Below, piece by piece: positions 21,961-33,544 of a stretch of DNA of 64,000 nucleotides. Under the pieces are notes generated by a model. That model was not told where the DNA came from. It was given only the letters and a program-made list of their open reading frames with translations, and did no database searches. This stretch comes from Ectocarpus siliculosus (Eukaryota > Sar > Phaeophyceae > Ectocarpales > Ectocarpaceae). Where the stretch lies: positions 163,968 to 227,967 of the forward strand of contig FN648441.1 in assembly GCA_000310025.1 (NCBI GenBank). Reading direction: 5' to 3'. Position 1 is the stretch's first letter, and each line of letters starts with the position of its first letter. A program made the translations under genes and the position numbers.

Positions 21961-23764
21961 AGCGGTGTTCTATTTACTATAATACAGTAGAGTATCCCGC
22001 TCACCTTTTTTTTTTTTCGCGGCATGTGGTCGCATATTTCGTTGCCACTGCCGAAAAAGACCGCTGGATCTTTACGCAGTCCACCTTTTGCATTTATCAT
22101 TTTACACTGAACGACGCAGAACGGGTCGACCTTCATCGTTGTTGTTGTTGCTGTTGTCTCCACATTAAAAACCGTTCCGACGTCTTCCTCGATACTTGTG
22201 TACTACCTGTTGGAAATTGTGGGAATCTCTTCATTCTGAGAGAGAGAGCCATAGGTCGCCATCTGACCTTTTCTTTTTTTGTATCTTTTTTTCTTCTTGT
22301 GAAGTTTTGACGTTGCGCTTGCCATCGTCGCCGCATAAGTGTTTGTGTCTTCAAACCTTCTCAGCCGGCCTTCAAACTTCTTGTTGATAATTCTCCGTGT
22401 GGTAACTTCTCCGCGCATGAGTCATATGCAGCTATGACCTGCGCTTTGACTTTCACGATGGGTATTTTACCTCCCCGTCTTGCGTTGGTGAGTTCCTGCG
22501 ATATACAGAAGGATCGCTCCACGACGCAAACAAACGTCGACGTCTCCGTTTTTTGTTTTGTTCCCTTCGCACTCCATCCTTGCGGCGGTTTTCACACCGA
22601 CTTCGAACGAACGTGGGGTGCAATTTCCTCTCTTCGTGTACCTTCCTCGTCGGCCTTCTCCGTCGTTGGTTGTGTACATAATGTATACCTCGATTTTTTT
22701 GCTTTTCGATTCCGATAGACAAGACTACGGACTGACATGTTCCTTTCACCCCCGACGGGACCGCGCGCTCGTCGAGTGCCGAAATTCTTCATCACTTCCT
22801 TGCCTCTCCCAACACCGTCTCTTCTTCCCGCCCTTACAAATCCTCTCCCCTTCTTCTTCTTCTTTCCTTCCTCCCGGTCACTCACCACCATCCGTCCTGG
22901 ATGTTGGCCCCCAGCCCCATTGGGGGGCGGGGGGCCAATCCTTAACCCTAGTACTTACTTTAGTACTTACTTCAGGTGCCTCGTGTGTGGTTCAGTTATC
23001 GACACTACTTGGAATTTCACGTTGGACGTCCAATGGACGTCCCCTGGGAAACCAATCTTTGCAACCAACCTCAACAACACACACAACACACAGTGACAAC
23101 GTCGCGGCCGTATACAGAAGGCCAAGATGGCGATGATCGCAGCGCATGCCTCAGGCAGACATATCTGGTTGCTTTCACAAAAACTCTGATGGAAACGGTG
23201 CCTGCCGCAGAGCAATGCTGCTTACAGTATATATTGGATTTGGTTCATTCTACCAGAAGTGACGAAAAGCCCCAAATGTAAAAGAGTGATGAGCTACGGC
23301 CCAACGATGCACGCGCGTCTGAATGATGCTCGATAGCGGCATGCCTACCAAAACTCCTAACACAGCATCCAGTTTCTTCTCCATCACGTGAAGTTGGTGG
23401 GGCGATATGTATGCTGGCGTATGATTAGTCTACGTTTGTTTTCGTCCTGAATCGGTTGGTTCGTTGGAGGCACCCAGCTGCTGCCAAATACGACGAGACC
23501 TCCTTCCGGACGGGTCTGCTCCCGGGCACCCAGAAATTTGTACAAGGAACGCTTGCTTATGAATGCCAAATTGCAGGGTTGACGGGATGTGGGAGTCAAT
23601 CATACAAAACAACGTGAAGATGTGGGAGTCAGTCCGCTCACAGCATTTCTGCCGCGTCGGAGCTCCAATCCGTGGTTACACAAAAGTTCCTTCCCCTGAG
23701 GCCACCTACCAACTTCTCCCGCGGTGCGTGCCTTCGATGTTTCACTCGAGAAGAGTGCAGCACT
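21961..23764. other. pyrimidine-rich intergenic DNA with GC hairpin
   Basis: The stretch 22540-22890 is rich in TCC/TTC. A GC-rich inverted repeat at about 22905-22942 (TTGGCCCCCAGCCCCA and its near complement) is followed by a TAGTACTTACTT direct repeat at 22948-22973. Open frames are present but none has a domain or matching exons. Confidence 0.4.
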
Positions 23765-23856
23765 TGGTCGATAAAGGCTAAACCATTAGACTACTCAGTC
23801 AGGGCTGTGATGGTTTGTTGGCTGAAGAGTCTAATGGTTGAGCCGTTGTCGATCAA
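23765..23856. repeat. hairpin copy of the CCATTAGACTACTCAG family
   Basis: The left arm (TCGATAAAGGCTAAACCATT, then AGACTACTCAGTCAG) and a right arm with matching complement (CTGAAGAGTCTAATGGTTGA, then GCC, GTTGTCGATC) enclose a loop of about 20 bases. A further half copy (AGACTAATGGTTTAGCC, then ATCGATCA) lies at about 23952-23980. Same family as the palindrome at 2624-2697. Confidence 0.65.
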
Positions 23857-24188
23857 ACAATGTGTCCTTGGACTCTTGGCCTCCCAACTGCGAACAACAG
23901 TATTTGCGGGGCCGAACCCCAACTTGCCGTAGACCCCTACAATTCTCAGCGTAGACTAATGGTTTAGCCTACATCGATCAGCACTCTCTTCCCTCAACAT
24001 GTGCTCACGAACTACTGCATGCAGTAGCGCTTTCCACATCCAGGAAGGGAAGCGAGAGGAAAACTCACTTCGCAAGAAAAGCTCGCTTTTGCCGCTTTTG
24101 CCAGGATTCGAACCATTCCCTGGAAGGTTGCGAGGATACCAACTATAAATAGATCACCGAGGCGATCGTAGGAAGTGCACCAACCATA

Positions 24189-24531
24189 GACGAGCCATAA
24201 CAAGAACGAAATGTTGAAATGTTGATATCTAACGTTCCTCATTGGCTTCCCTTTTGCACGTGTGGTGACCTAGGGTAACGATTCCATGCAATCCTCGGTG
24301 CCCCAATGGCACCACGTATGGGTGGTGCTAGTCACTTGGACCGGCACCAGAGCAGCTAGTTGATTGATAAAATCGGCGGTACGCGAGAAAAATTATGGCA
24401 CCGCCAACATCTCGCGATAGAAGCTTGGTGAGTTCCTGTCATGTGCCTGACACACCTCTGCCTTTTAATCCCGTCGTTTTCCGGCCTTGTTCGTGCCCGG
24501 TCTCAATTTGGCCAGGATAAGAGCAAACACC
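24189..24531 (+). promoter_or_regulatory. upstream region of gene B (copy of gene A flank)
   Basis: Homologous along its length to 17374-17704, with small substitutions and indels, ending at the same ATG context. This indicates that the two genes arose by segmental duplication including regulatory DNA. Confidence 0.6.
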
Positions 24532-27307
24532 ATGCGGGGAGAACATGTCGGAAAAGTCGGCACGACCCTTCTTCTCGTCGGGGGGTTCGTGGCCAAGGCG
24601 GGTGCCGCAGGCTCGTTTGATCCGATGGTTCACATGATGCGAAACTTGTTCACCACCACCTACACCGATGGAGATGCCTGTCCCGCGGAAGATGCAGCCT
24701 GCCTTGCGTCTACCAGTTGCTTGGCTTGCAACGAAGCCTACATCGCTGCTTTTTCAGGTTGCGCTGCTTCGTTGACCAGCACCTCCACGTGCGATGACCT
24801 TGTCGACGCCATGTGCTGTGCCGTGGAAGGCTGCGAGGACAACGAGGAATTTGCCGACATCATGGGTACGTGCACGACGATTTTGACAACAACTGCGTGT
24901 TATTGGTAGATAAACACGCAGCATTGGTTTCAAGCCGTATCGCCATATCGCTATTTTCTCGGGTTTTCTGTGTAATTGTTCCAGTGACGAATGCGTGGTG
25001 TATTAACGGTTTCGTGTTCTTCAGCAATGGGTCCCGACGCACGTACCGTGCTCAATTGATGGACCTTTACGAGGTTACTCGTGCGGTTCACCCCTCTCAC
25101 GTTTGACGTTTCTCCCCTGCTTGGTATTTCGTCGGGCAGGCTGCATAAATGCGGACATTGGTTGCGGATACATCGACCTCGGTGATTGCAGCACGGCTAT
25201 TTCCGGCTCCGACACCACTACGGACTCCACATCCACAACCGAGACAGACTGCCCCACCGAAATCTCGGCGTGTAACGCGGATGACGAGTGCGTAACATGC
25301 ACCCAGTCGTATGTTGACGCCGTGGAGGGATGCTTTGCTTCAGCGACTGGTTCCACGTGCGACGATGTTGAAGAATCTGTTTGCTGTGCGGTGGATGGCT
25401 GTGAGGACAACGAAGCGCTCAATGATCTCTTAGGTGCGTTCCTGGTTGGTTGACTTGTGTCTGCAGAAATCTCTGGGAGTGTTGGAATTTACGGCATTAT
25501 GCCAGGGGCGTGATAGGGTCGAAACCTCGACCTGTTCACGTGATCGTGACATTGTATTGCGACCGGCGGCCGGCATAGACCGAGGTGGGCCAGAAATGGA
25601 TGCTGACCCCCCGTAGCAGTACAGGTGTTGCTCATGTCTCGGTATCTCTACAACTGTTGCGCGAACACCGTGATGTTTTGACTGATTGTATGACGAATGC
25701 CGTTTTGCTCCTTCGCAACACCCGCTTTACGTGCCCACCGGTCAGTTTGCATCAATGCGGAATCTACATGTTCAATCGACATTGGAGATTGCGCAGAGGA
25801 CGGCAGCAGGGGCATTTCAGACTCCGACACCACCACCGACACCGATGATGCCGTCATCGATACTACCACCGACTCTCCGTACACCTCGATGACGACGAGC
25901 GAGACTGACTGCCCCACCGAAATCTCGGCGTGTAACGCGGATGACGAGTGCGTAACATGCACCCAGTCGTATGTTGAGGCCGTGGACGGATGCTTTGCCG
26001 CCGTGACTGGTTCCACTTGCGACGATGTTGAAGAAGCTGTGTGCTGTGCGGTGGATGGCTGCGAGGACAACGAAGCGCTCAGCGATCTCTTAAGTACGTT
26101 CCTGGTTGGTTACCTTATGCCCCGCAGATTTTGTGGGAGTGTACCGAGATTGGCGCCGTATATCAGAGACTTGATAGGATCGAAAACTCAAGCGTCTGCA
26201 CATGATTGCTACATTGTTATGCGGCAGGCGGGCGACCTTATACCAGTCGTAGCTCCCTGTAGCACGGCCGGCGTTGCTCGTGTGCAGCTGTTTCTACAAC
26301 CGTAGCGCGAACACCGTGACGTTGTGACTGTTCGTACGACGAAGCTCATTGTGCCCCCCCTAAAAACCACTTGATTCTCGCGCTACTTGTCCGCCCCGTC
26401 AGCTTGCATCAATGAGGATTCTACATGCCAAGTCGATATTGAAGATTGCGCAGCGGACGGAAGCAGGGATATTTCCGGCTCCGACACCACCACCGACACC
26501 GATCCCGCCATTTTCCCGTCGACACCGACAACCACGACTTCCACAACCGACACCGACACTACCACCCCCGGGGGGACCGAGACCACCTCGATGACGACGA
26601 GCGAGACCGATTGCCCCACAGAGCTTGCGGCTTGCAGCGCAGATTCGGAGTGCATAGCATGCACGGAGTCGTATGTTGCAGCCGTGGAGGGATGCCTTGC
26701 CGCAGTGACTGGTTCCACCTGCGACGGTATCGAAGAAGCTGTGTGCTGTGCGGTGGATGGCTGCGAGGACAATGATGCGCTCAATGATCTCTTAGGTGCG
26801 TTCCTCGTTGGTTCTTGTGTCTGCAGATTTGCTGGGAGTGTGTTGAGATTGACCGCGTAATGGGCGTGGTAGGATGGAAACCTGTGAAGGTGTTTGTGGC
26901 ATTGTAATGCGGCGGGCGACCTATAGTCTATGTGTCAGAAATTGATACCCAGCCGTAGCTACCCGTTGCAGCACGGCCGGCGCTACTGAGGTGTTGTTGT
27001 GTCTGCCGCCGTAGCACTAACACCGTGATGTTGTGACTGTTCGTTCGGCAAAACCTCATTGTGTTCCCTCGCACAACACATGGTTCTCGCGCTGCTTGCC
27101 CACCGGTCAGGTTGCCTCAATGCCGATACATGCCCCATCGACATTGGAGATTGCGACAGTAGCGTAGCCATTTCTGACGAAGAGGGGGAAGCGGACGCAG
27201 GTAACACCGAGTCATCCGCCACCCCTTCCGCTGTGGCAATGGGAGGTTCCACGGCAGTTTGGCTGATCGCCGCCGTTGCACCCATCCTGTGGCGCCAGTT
27301 CCAGTAA
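24532..27307 (+). CDS. gene B: modular Cys-rich secreted/surface protein, 3 internal modules
   Basis: Five exons (24532-24865, 25140-25433, 25746-26093, 26403-26795, 27111-27307), all joined in phase 1, give 521 aa. Exon 1 matches gene A exon 1 (signal peptide plus nine-Cys domain). Exons 2, 3 and 4 each code for the three-Cys start, a linker of different length and composition, and a nine-Cys domain ending CCAVDGCEDN. Exon 5 is a short version of the terminal exon, with a brief acidic stalk and the same hydrophobic tail (GGSTAVWLIAAVAPILWRQF). Introns 2 to 4 share about 120 bases before their acceptors with each other and with gene A intron 2. Secretion and surface anchoring are inferred from the ends; function unknown. 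Confidence 0.8.
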
Positions 27308-30300
27308 TCAAGCCTACCGCGTTCTCCAGCGTGGCGGGACTCTTCGCCAAACACAAAAATACATATTCATGTATCAAGTTTTCTGCAGTCTCTCTACGTG
27401 TGCTGCTGGTAGACGGTTGAACCAAAGCTTTCCAGTAGAACCTTTGAGTGCGTGCGTGTACCACTTGACGCTGTTGGCAGGCGGAAAGTTGTGAAGATAG
27501 AGAACTTGTGCGCGCTGCGTCTATCGGCGGATACTGTACAAGTACTCAGCATCGGCGTGCTGGACCGGGAGACAGCAGTGCACTTGTCGCGGCCTTTTGG
27601 GACGCCGGAAGACAGTTGAGAGTTGTTTACGCCGTCGTCTAGACCGTAATGAACTAGCGCTTCTTCGTGTACGTTTGGTGGCGCCATGTAGTACAAGATT
27701 CGGACTCATATGCTCGTACCTGCGCGCATTTCGTGAAAGCAACAACAGTTGGGCGACTCCTTCCACCAACTTCGGTACAATTCATTGTTTTTTACATTCC
27801 CTGTGGGGCTTAGGTGATGACGTGGGGGGTTGGAGGGCATGGGTAATAAACCATTTTTGCGAGGATGAGTACAAAGTGTAGATCGTGCATGTTGTAAATT
27901 CGCCACTACTTCCTGGTATCGTTGTCTACCCGTACGTAGTCTACAATGACAGGCCTGTTTTCGATTGAAAGAAGCTTAGAAATGCGCGATGCGTACGCAC
28001 ACAAGTGCGTGAAGGGTGATGGAAGGGCCGGACCTACATAACGAACCCTCTGGGGTTCTAAAGTTGCACAAATTAATTGATGTTGTGAAAACAGACTGGC
28101 GAGCGCTGCGGGGCAGTCAAAGGAACGGATGGGAAAGAGTACGTTGGGGCATGTCCCTCGCATCAGCTTTTTTACGGCCGGCAGAAAAGGGTTAATCATA
28201 AGAATTAGCTAAACCCATTTGTGTGGCACACGGTGGGACGGTGACTGTTTTCACAGCACAGGCTGTCGATGAGGAGATCGATGCCAAGTGTTGTGTGCCA
28301 CGGAGAACACGTGGTGTTTCAAAGCTTTTAGCAGTTGCTGAGCTCGATGCAGGGGGTAGTTGGTGTAGAACGTTAACGTCATTAGCGAACCAGACTCGTC
28401 CTGACATAGAGCAGATGTATCCTCAACGCGGTCCGTGCCGAGGCGAGGTGTTCGCATGCATGCGCCGAAGGCGGCTTTGCATGTCTATTCGCTCACGAGC
28501 AGTTTCGCAATGCTTATCAGAGGGACACGTTAGGATGAGACCCCCTTGCGAATTTCATGTTTCGCCACCAACGTCACGTACCGAGTGGCGGTCTGTTTTT
28601 CGGGCGGTATCGATGTTTGCTGGTGCGTATGGGATGTATTACGTGTAGGACGAAAAGACCGTCATCCTCGACGGAAGCGGAGGAAAGGGTACACCGTTTT
28701 TTGCAGTGCCTCCTACGGGATAGTATTTGACATCAGCAGTTGTTAAGGTTTTTCGCAGAACGCGATTTAGTGAGAGAGATCAAGAGATTCGTAGAGCATC
28801 ATTCTATTGAGCATTTGGGTTGGGTTGAACAATGGACGGTGGTTTGGGGGATTGATTCTTGCAGCTTTTCCTCGCAGTTGTGACGAGAGTTGTGTAGATC
28901 GTACCTCGGAACGAGCAGGGGCGCTGCTTGAGGGAACTCGGCAAGGTACTGGATCATGACGTAGATGGTATTGGTTTGGTGGACATGACGCGCGAGGTCC
29001 TTCCTGCCTCTCCCAGGTGTCTCTCTTGTTATTTTGCTCTCTTTAGATATGCAGAAAAAAAGGCCAAGCTATTTTCTCGTTTGACCGCTGACGAAGCCAA
29101 GCACCAAGGTGCACATTTCTCCGGGTGTGGGTGATTGTGCCCAAGTCTTTAAACATCGGCCAAGGGTTTGCCGCAAGGCGCATCTTGCCATGGAGGTTTT
29201 TTTTTTTGTGTTATTCTTTGCTTTCGATCGGGCAAATGTTGTGCGCCATAATTACAGCGTGATTTGCAGTCATACGAGTTTGGAATTCTACGTGCAGCAA
29301 ACAGTTTCTCTCCCAAATGCCCACTTGATGAGTTCATGAGGAGATCTCTGATTCTCCCGGAAACAGGATTAATATAAAGTGTTCAGCTGTTGCGAAGTAG
29401 TACAAAAGTGTGCGCCAAACGGTTCCTCTTGAGATTCTGTATGCACAGGTACGTTTTTTTGTTCGCCAAGTATCACACTCAATTTTCGAGATATTCCAAA
29501 ACGTGAACAAAAACCAAGGGTGCGCGAAAAAAACGTTTCCCGAACCGAGGACCCTGCTCTTAGTTTTGGAGGTTTTCGGGAGTCTTTTCCCTGAAGATAA
29601 ATCACAGGGGCCCGCGGGGGGGACCAGGTTCGTTCGCTTCCGGGTGCCCGCCCTGCGCGCGAGCAAGGATCCAATCTTGTGAGAACCCCCAAGCCATGAT
29701 CGCAACCGGGTACGGAGCGCATCACCGGCACCAACCAGCTCAAAGTGTGCGTGAAATGCCTCCAAAAATAGCAAACGATGTGCCCTCGGCATGCAGCTTG
29801 CGTGCCGTGGGCTCTTAACCTCAAGAAAAGCCAACGGTCAATGACAAAACATACGGGGATGGGGGCGGAGGGTGTCTAACTAAGTGTACAGAGCAGAAGA
29901 TATTCTTCCTTCTCGTTCACCCCTATCTAAAGGGATCACACACACACGCTGTAATCATTTGTTATTCGATTAACTCTTGTGGGACAACAGTGCTACCGGT
30001 GCCGTGTTCTTAGGTAAATTGAACAGAATGAGGGCGTCCCTGGAAACGGTATGTGCCCTGATCCTTCAGTCGGGAGTTACTCCTCCCACCTTCTCTATGG
30101 GTATAGTAACCCGCAAACGACCTTTCCTACAGTCAAATCCCGTCACACTTGCCCACCCTGGGAGGTTCTGACACGCAGATACTTACGCTATATCTCGAAT
30201 CTTGATGTTCAATTTTCGAAGTGCGGTAGGTGCGATCGTTACGCCCACCCATCCCTCCCTCCCGCTCGTGACGACTACTGGTTCGAAGCGGGAGCCTTCC

Positions 30301-31197
30301 GGCAATCTTTGCCTAGAAGCACATCATGGTGCATGACACCGTCAGGAACAAACTACTCATGTATGGCCCAACAGCAAGAGAACAAGTATGCACAGGTAGA
30401 TCCCTACGGTGAAACGGACAATAGTTGATGCTGAAGGGGGGCAGATTCCCCGAAGTAGCCCCAATAACGGGTTGCGTTTGTTTCTCAGACAACGAAGAAC
30501 CAGACGAAGCAGCTTTCATGACCTCCCACTTGCGAGCACTAACGAAAGACTGCGGGCTACCTGTGTACAAATGTGCAACACATCCACACTGGACAGGGGC
30601 AGAACCACTACCGTGGGGCAGGATAGAATCTTCATCGATTGTAACAGCACCTTGACCAAATCCGGTCCTTTCTCGGGGAGCGGAGGCGATGGTTGTGAGG
30701 TGCACCCAGAACGCACCCGCCAAACGGCGGTGACATGGTCGCGGACGGAACGCTACAAAACGGCGTCTTGCAAACACGACGTGAATGAATCGTGCGGTCG
30801 ACGGAGGTATCGAAGCCGCCTGAAACAAACTACGCTGATGCGTGGAGGAATCAACAGGTTCGTATACAGCACCACGAGGAGACGAAGACGGGGGCCTACT
30901 CGCCAGAAGGCAGCAACGGCCAAACATCTTGTGAGTGGCGCGGTCGGACGCTCTGACGATGCACCGTGAAGGAAGCGTGGTCGTCTCCGAAAAGACGAGT
31001 TTTCCTTGACGAAAAACTGCTCAGGGCACAAACAAACAACAGCGTTAACCATGAAAATCGACGCGGTCCATTGGGTAGGTGCGCCTTTGCTGGAGTAGGT
31101 GCGCTTTTGCTGGAGATCCTGTCATCTTTCTGTGCTACTCTTTATCGAGCGAATTTTGTGAAAACGTTGAGCATTTCACCCGAGCACGGCTAGCTTA
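27308..31197. other. gene-poor stretch; a few unassigned ORFs
   Basis: Plus-strand frames at 28223-28648 (141 codons) and 30425-30655 and a minus-strand frame at 29334-29834 are the longest. None shows a recognised domain, signal peptide or consistent splice sites. They may be remnants of mobile elements. No strong tandem repeat is seen. Confidence 0.35.
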
Positions 31198-31310
31198 ATA
31201 GGGTACGGGCCCGGAGATGAGAAAGGTCAAAATCGGGTGGAGGCTCAACCCCTGATTTTGGGTCGAAGGACCAGCCGAAGTCGGCTTTTTCTTAAGAGGT
31301 ATCTTATTCC
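31198..31310 (-). mobile_element. fragment of the ACGGGCCCG/TAAGAAA element family
   Basis: Its order of motifs (ACGGGCCCG, GAGAAAGGTCAAAATCGGGT, GGAGGCTCAA, GGACCAGCCGAAGTCGG, TTTTTCTT) matches the reverse complement of 47816-47915, the right end of the element at 47367-47915. The other end of this copy is not certain; a GGGCCCGCG string at about 31471 may mark it. Confidence 0.6.
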
Positions 31311-31560
31311 TTTGGACTGCTGTCGCATCCTCCTGATTCCCTTACTCCATATTTTCTTATTTCTGGCTAAGAATATACAGTAACAACAACCCAAAACACA
31401 CCAAACATTCATGCAGCAGTGGGTAAAGCAGCCCACGAAGGTGCGGAGTAGCTACCAGCGCGGAGGTGGGAGGGCCCGCGACAATTCTAATCACTCTCCC
31501 ACGAAAAAAAAAATACTATTATTCAGCTAGGTACGGGGCAATCATACACACTATCGTGTT

Positions 31561-31613
31561 TAGTGCCCATGGGTACCCATGGGTACCCACGGCCACCCAC
31601 GGCCCACGTAATG
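31561..31613. repeat. short CCCATGGGTACCC repeat block
   Basis: Two or three units of CCCATGGGTA followed by CCCACGGCC variants. The core is self-complementary. The related longer block is at 32255-32456. Confidence 0.7.
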
Positions 31614-32254
31614 GCTTTCACCACCACGGGGATCACAACGGGTACCAAGATTAAGCGTACTCTATAACATCGATTAGGCGGGGTCGACGAAGGCGCGGCC
31701 GCAGCGAGGTGGTACACCCAAGGTTCCGTGGGAGGCTCACAGCACAGCAGTTAGTGAGTCCAGCATTATTCCAGCTCGGCGCAAGAATGTAAAGAAAGAA
31801 AGGAAGGTATCCAAAGCTGAATGAAAACAACTGAACTGGCTTGGTGTGGGCGCGGAGGAAAGCGCGTCAGTGTGGCCTCACCCAGATCCACGGCGCTAGG
31901 CTCACCCAGATCCACGGCGCGACGCTGAGGGCGTTGTCGCATCTCCCGTGTTTCGTACAGTGCACGCGCACGCCGAGGCATTGGGCAGGTCTCTTCATCA
32001 TACTTACTTGTTGCAGATTTAAACGGTACGGTGGGTTTAGTTGTTTTCAAAGCTCCAAGACGTGTCGTCTTTCCTTAGTCGGAGCGAATAGGTCCCGTGG
32101 TGATCATCATGAATACCCGTCGGCACCCGTAGGGTGCTACACCACCGATACCAATGGATCGCTACCCACGGTTAACACCACGGGTGCCTGTGGCTACCCA
32201 CGGTGACGACCATGGGCTAGCATTAGGCATCAGTTTGGGTGCCCATGGGTCACC
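31614..32254. other. non-coding stretch between repeat blocks
   Basis: No gene is seen. A 22-base direct duplication built on GGCTCACCCAGATCCACGGC occurs at about 31877-31925. Confidence 0.35.
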
Positions 32255-32456
32255 ATGTGTGTGGCCATGAGTCACCATGGGTACCCACGGGCAATACCCA
32301 TGGGTACCCATGGGCATTGCCTGTGGGAACCCATGGGTACCCATGGGCATTGTCTGTGGGAACCCATGGGTACCCATGGGTACCCACGGGATAATTTCAC
32401 TTGGTATGGGTACCCATGGGCATTGCCTATGGTGCCCGTGGGTACCCACGGGGTAA
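32255..32456. repeat. CCCATGGGTACCCA palindromic repeat block
   Basis: About 200 bases of units such as CCCATGGGTACCCATGGGCA and CCATTGCCTGTGGGAA-like spacers. A GGGTAATTTCACTTGGTATG-type segment appears twice (near 32390 and 32450), showing a higher-order unit of about 60 bases. Confidence 0.8.
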
Positions 32457-33544
32457 TTTCACTTGGATATGGGCGAATGTATCAAACATCTGCACCGAGA
32501 CAAAGAAATAAACGGAAAACCACGACGCATTGAAGAGGGCCGCGGGGCGGGAAAGCTTCGGGTATGGTTTGAAACCCTTTTGTCACCTGAACGGGCACGC
32601 ACGAATGCGTGTTTACTACCTCGGGGAGAGATAAAGTAAGGAACAGAACGCCATTTGGCCTGCGGGTTCGCTTCGGCGACGATATGAAACCCGGTATGTC
32701 GTGACCATCTCGCGTCCACGTGGTTGAAACCCCCTTACGCTTCTTGGGGCGGGGTCGCTTCTGCCACGACCTGAATCCCTTACCCCTTGCTGTATGTGCC
32801 CCATATTCGGAACTATTTGGCTCGGTCCTGAAGAACCACGAAGGAAATACTAACATACGTAATGACGCCACAAAAAACGATGTGGTGCAAAATTATATGA
32901 AGCCAAACACAGCACCATAGAAAATCCACGCTCGACACCTTCACCACGAACTCAATATCGGGCATCGTAAAATATCGTCGTTACGCTGTGTACGACGCAA
33001 CAACAAGGAAAAAAGATTTCGTCGGAACCAAGATATTGACAAGAAGTCGGAACCACGATGTTGACATACGCACGGCACATATCGTCCCGAGAACAGACAA
33101 CACCCCCGCCAGGAAGGAAACCCATACCGGGAAACGTTGGCAATTAACAATGTCAACCGTGCAATGGGACAAAAAAAAACGACAACAACGTCAACCCATT
33201 CTAGTAAACCCACTGTAGTAAGAAACGTCGCCGATCAAAGTGAGATGACGCAGCTAGATAAGAGTAAGCAACCTAAACGGCTCGAATGTACGTAAAGCAG
33301 CCCCATTAGGCAGCGCGAATGGTGTAACCATAACCAAGTGCATCCTTCAGCCCATCACCCCAGGACATCTGTGCGGGTGGAATTCCTCTCTGCTAGGTAG
33401 AGAGCACCAGGGAACTCGGATCGGTAGGAATGTTGGCCCACTCTTGACACACCGTAGGAGGACGAACAAGATGGCAGCGGGAGCTGTGCGGTTCCTGACG
33501 TCTACAACCTGCCGTTCCGGATGTATGTGTTGTACGTGCTAACG
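32457..33544. other. no supported gene
   Basis: Short frames only, with no domains. It ends where the decayed KDZ-type transposase gene begins on the minus strand. Confidence 0.35.

Noticed and set aside
25648-26070. Minus-strand ORFs opposite genes B and C exons (also 26383-26784 and 51533-52209)
   Set aside because: Same reason: antisense shadows of the Cys-module exons, recurring wherever the module occurs.
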